DNA of 64,000 nt from Sulfitobacter sp. CW3 (lineage in GTDB: Bacteria > Pseudomonadota > Alphaproteobacteria > Rhodobacterales > Rhodobacteraceae), in assembly GCF_019392245.1 (NCBI RefSeq), contig NZ_JAHXRL010000010.1, positions 86,891 to 150,890 on the forward strand, read 5' to 3'. Made by a program: the position numbers and the translations under genes. Shown here in pieces: positions 61,998-64,000 of this stretch. Below the pieces are notes generated by a model. That model was not told the origin of the DNA and ran no database searches. It saw only the letters and a list, made by a program, of their open reading frames with translations. The first letter of the stretch is position 1. Each line of letters starts with the position of its first letter.

Positions 61998-62363
61998 ATG
62001 AACGCACTCACCCAATATGGGGTCTTGTTTGGTCTGACGCTTGGCACCATCGGATTCGTCCTTTGTTTTTATCTTCTCGCTTGTGCAATTGGTGGAACCC
62101 GTAGTGAGCTGGGGAAAGATGTGCCCGCAACTGCCGGTTCGATGTCACGCGAACCAGTCTGGGTGCGCTATCACGCCAAATATTATGGTTATGCTCTGCT
62201 TTTTCTCGCATTCGATATGGAGATGGCGTTCATGTATCCTTGGGCGGTTGTCTATCGGGAGGAGGGGCTTGTCGCGCTTCTTGACATGGGTGTGTTTCTT
62301 GCAATTTTGTTCCTTGGCCTGTTGTATGGCTGGAGCCAAGGCGCGCTGAGGCGGCAGGAATGA
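61998..62363 (+). CDS. NuoA-like membrane subunit, 121 aa
   Basis: Three helices with the NuoA core in the second half: KYYGYALLFLAFDMEMAFMYPWAVVYRE, VFLAILFLGLLYGWSQGAL. The loop that in NuoA reads YECG is replaced here (VRYHAKYY, no Cys), so the quinone-site loop is changed. NuoA is a small membrane subunit of complex I. Its ATG-overlapping neighbour encodes NuoB/NuoD-like parts. A separate chromosomal nuo operon is expected, so this is an accessory complex. Confidence 0.85.
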   Translation: MNALTQYGVLFGLTLGTIGFVLCFYLLACAIGGTRSELGKDVPATAGSMSREPVWVRYHAKYYGYALLFLAFDMEMAFMYPWAVVYREEGLVALLDMGVFLAILFLGLLYGWSQGALRRQE

Positions 62364-64000
62364 GAGGCGCTCGTCACGGAACGATGAACGCGCTTCAAAG
62401 GATTGCAGCAGCAGCCATGTCGCGTGATCTTTGCGGCTTTGTGGTGCCTGGGGCGGAAATAGCACGAGCCGTCGGCATCGATCTTGGCGATGCGGGATTG
62501 CGCCTGAGTACGACACCGCGCCATGCCAATGTCCTTGTTGTCATCGGACGACTGCCCGCTGGATTGCTTGACGCCGCTAGTGTTGTCTATGCGCAAATGC
62601 CGCGCCCACGGGCCATTCTGACCCTCGGTACCAATGACATTTCCCCTTTGCCTGTTCCCGATGCGACGGGGCCGTTGACCCAAGCCGGTCTTGAAGCGGC
62701 CATCGCAGACATACGCAGGATTTTTGCGATGGCAGCCTTTCAGCCAGACGTAGAGAATTTTGAAGCGCCCACACTGGAAACCAGCACGGAATATACCTGC
62801 CCGATGCACCCCGAAGTTGTGCAGGAGGCACCGGGAAATTGCCCGAAATGTGGCATGACCTTGGTTGAGCGCGAAACCGCTGGATCAGCACATAGAGGCC
62901 ATGCTGTGCCCGAACAGAAGCGAGAGGTCGCTGCCCAGAAACATTCCAAACCTGTCGCTGTCTGTCATGATCGCTCCAAAGGCGGGCATTCTGCGGATGG
63001 TGACAACCACGAACAGCACAAGACGCATGGCTCAGGCCATAAGCAACATCACATGCGCGCAAAGCCCGACAGCACCGAGGCTCCGTTGCAATACACCTGC
63101 CCGATGCATCCCGAAGTTGTCAGCGACGAAGCCGGGTCCTGCCCGAAGTGCGGGATGCACCTTGTGCCGGTCGCAGAAGCTGGCGGACATTCTGGGCACG
63201 ATCACAAAGCCCACGGCAAAGCACATGACGAACACAGCACGGATAACCACCGAGGCGGCCACGGCGGTCATGGTGGTAGTGAGAGGGTCGAAGGCGTCGA
63301 GGCTCATTTCATGTCGATGGTTGATCTTACCCGCGACATGCCTGCAAGTGCGGACGGTCTCAAGATGGAATGGATCGATGTCCCCTTCGGGCCTTTTTTT
63401 CCGGGTTTGCCTGGAGGGTTGCAATTAAAGCTGACATTAGACGGCGATGCAGTGGCGACCACCAGCGCCGACAGTCTGGTTGGCTCAAGTGATCCGCTGC
63501 CTGCAAATCCGTCCAGCCCCACAGAATTTGTCGATCACCTCGCCGCCTTGTCCCCACTCAGTCCAGTCGCTTACCGCCTGCTGGCCTGTCTCGCGCTTGA
63601 GCAAGCGGCCGGCCAAAGCGTGGCACCCGACATTGCGCGCGCGCGTCTTGCGGTAGTCGAGCGCGAGCGGGTGGCCAGTCACCTTGGTTGGTTGGCAGTT
63701 TTCGGGGCGCAGTCTGGGTCCAGCTGGATTGAAAAACGCGCAGCAGCATTTCAATTGAAAGTACAGGGGGCGGCAGCCACTGACGTCACGACACTCAAGC
63801 CAAAGATCAGTACATTTCTGGCGAAACTTCAGCGGACTCCACTGCTGGCTGCTAGATTGAGTGGGATCGGTCAATTGCCAGCAAATGACACTCTGTCCGG
63901 CCCCGTGGCGCGCGCTTCTGGAATGGCCAGTGATACGCGCAGCGACGACCCGGTTTATGCCGAAATTGGATTTTCTGTGCTCACAATGACTGACGGTGAT
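62360..64000 (+). CDS. NuoB-like / two heavy-metal-binding domains / NuoD-like fusion, cut by the window edge
   Basis: 547 codons are visible, open to the right. (1) Residues about 1-140 resemble NuoB: RHANVLVVIGRLPAGLLDAA then VVYAQMPRPRAILTLGT, but the four cluster-binding Cys are missing. (2) Two heavy-metal-binding domains, YTCPMHPEVV...CPKCGM, with C147/C161/C164 and C247/C261/C264, exactly 100 residues apart, in His-rich linkers. (3) From about residue 325, NuoD/large-subunit features: VPFGPFFPGLPGGLQLKLTL and ARLAVVERERVASHLGWLAVFG. No NiFe-type CxxC is seen. Overlaps the NuoA-like gene by 4 bases. Confidence 0.8.
   Translation, partial: MRGARHGTMNALQRIAAAAMSRDLCGFVVPGAEIARAVGIDLGDAGLRLSTTPRHANVLVVIGRLPAGLLDAASVVYAQMPRPRAILTLGTNDISPLPVPDATGPLTQAGLEAAIADIRRIFAMAAFQPDVENFEAPTLETSTEYTCPMHPEVVQEAPGNCPKCGMTLVERETAGSAHRGHAVPEQKREVAAQKHSKPVAVCHDRSKGGHSADGDNHEQHKTHGSGHKQHHMRAKPDSTEAPLQYTCPMHPEVVSDEAGSCPKCGMHLVPVAEAGGHSGHDHKAHGKAHDEHSTDNHRGGHGGHGGSERVEGVEAHFMSMVDLTRDMPASADGLKMEWIDVPFGPFFPGLPGGLQLKLTLDGDAVATTSADSLVGSSDPLPANPSSPTEFVDHLAALSPLSPVAYRLLACLALEQAAGQSVAPDIARARLAVVERERVASHLGWLAVFGAQSGSSWIEKRAAAFQLKVQGAAATDVTTLKPKISTFLAKLQRTPLLAARLSGIGQLPANDTLSGPVARASGMASDTRSDDPVYAEIGFSVLTMTDGD

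Overview
The window looks like accessory DNA, probably a plasmid or large mobile region, of an alphaproteobacterium of the Roseobacter/Rhodobacteraceae type. This is inferred from the VirC1/VirC2-like pair beside a MobC, VirD2-type relaxase and VirD4 gene set, and from the style of the copper genes (TAT-exported multicopper oxidases, CopC/CopD, many small c-type cytochromes). No replication initiator, rRNA or tRNA gene was recognised. No mating-channel (VirB) genes are in the window, so self-transfer cannot be judged.

Layout. (1) 1-4858: plasmid cargo, with a secreted S1/P1 nuclease cut by the left edge, small plasmid proteins and an ArdC antirestriction protein. The gaps between these genes hold long inverted repeats. 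(2) 4859-11421: DNA-transfer region, with virC2-like and virC1-like genes facing left and mobC, relaxase and coupling-protein genes facing right. Between them lies a 758-base non-coding stretch with a G-rich, roughly 8-base periodic tract and nested palindromes, the best oriT candidate. (3) 11489-13627: small regulators (XRE, Crp/Fnr type) and a secreted protein of unknown role. (4) 13865-61796: about 48 kb of metal-resistance and envelope-repair genes. They include three multicopper oxidases, one intact and one broken CopA copper ATPase, a ZntA-like ATPase, a CDF exporter, a ZIP transporter, CopC/CopD, PCuAC, two SCO proteins, two DUF411 proteins, cupredoxins, a TolC-like protein, five c-type cytochromes and a two-component system. 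(5) 61998-64000: a NuoA-like subunit followed by a very unusual open-ended fusion, NuoB-like, two heavy-metal-binding domains, then NuoD-like.

How it seems to work together. Ten promoters carry MerR-type operators with a 19-base gap between -35 and -10. Seven are CueR-like (CTTCCA...TGGAAG core) and three are CadR/ZntR-like (CTCTA...GTAGC core). Two matching MerR genes are present, a CueR-like one behind copA and a CadR/ZntR-like one at 31515. The controlled genes go beyond metal export. They include L,D-transpeptidases (four intact genes and one fragment in the window), disulfide-bond machinery (DsbA x2, DsbB, CcmG/TlpA, CcdA), an M23 endopeptidase and all three lipoprotein-maturation enzymes (Lgt, LspA, Lnt). 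My inference is that this element supplies a replacement envelope-building kit for cells under copper/zinc stress, in addition to pumps and oxidases.

Rearrangement is visible around an IS5-family insertion at about 38960-40121. It separates the 5' part of a second copA from the 3' part of a second L,D-transpeptidase gene, which suggests an ancestral duplication followed by IS-linked deletion. A short tail of another ZntA-like ATPase gene lies at 23014-23079.

The most novel item is the pair at the right edge. It looks like the start of a complex-I/Ehr-type membrane complex that has lost the usual iron-sulfur cysteines of its NuoB-like part and gained two metal-binding domains in His-rich linkers. 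The rest of that operon lies outside the window.
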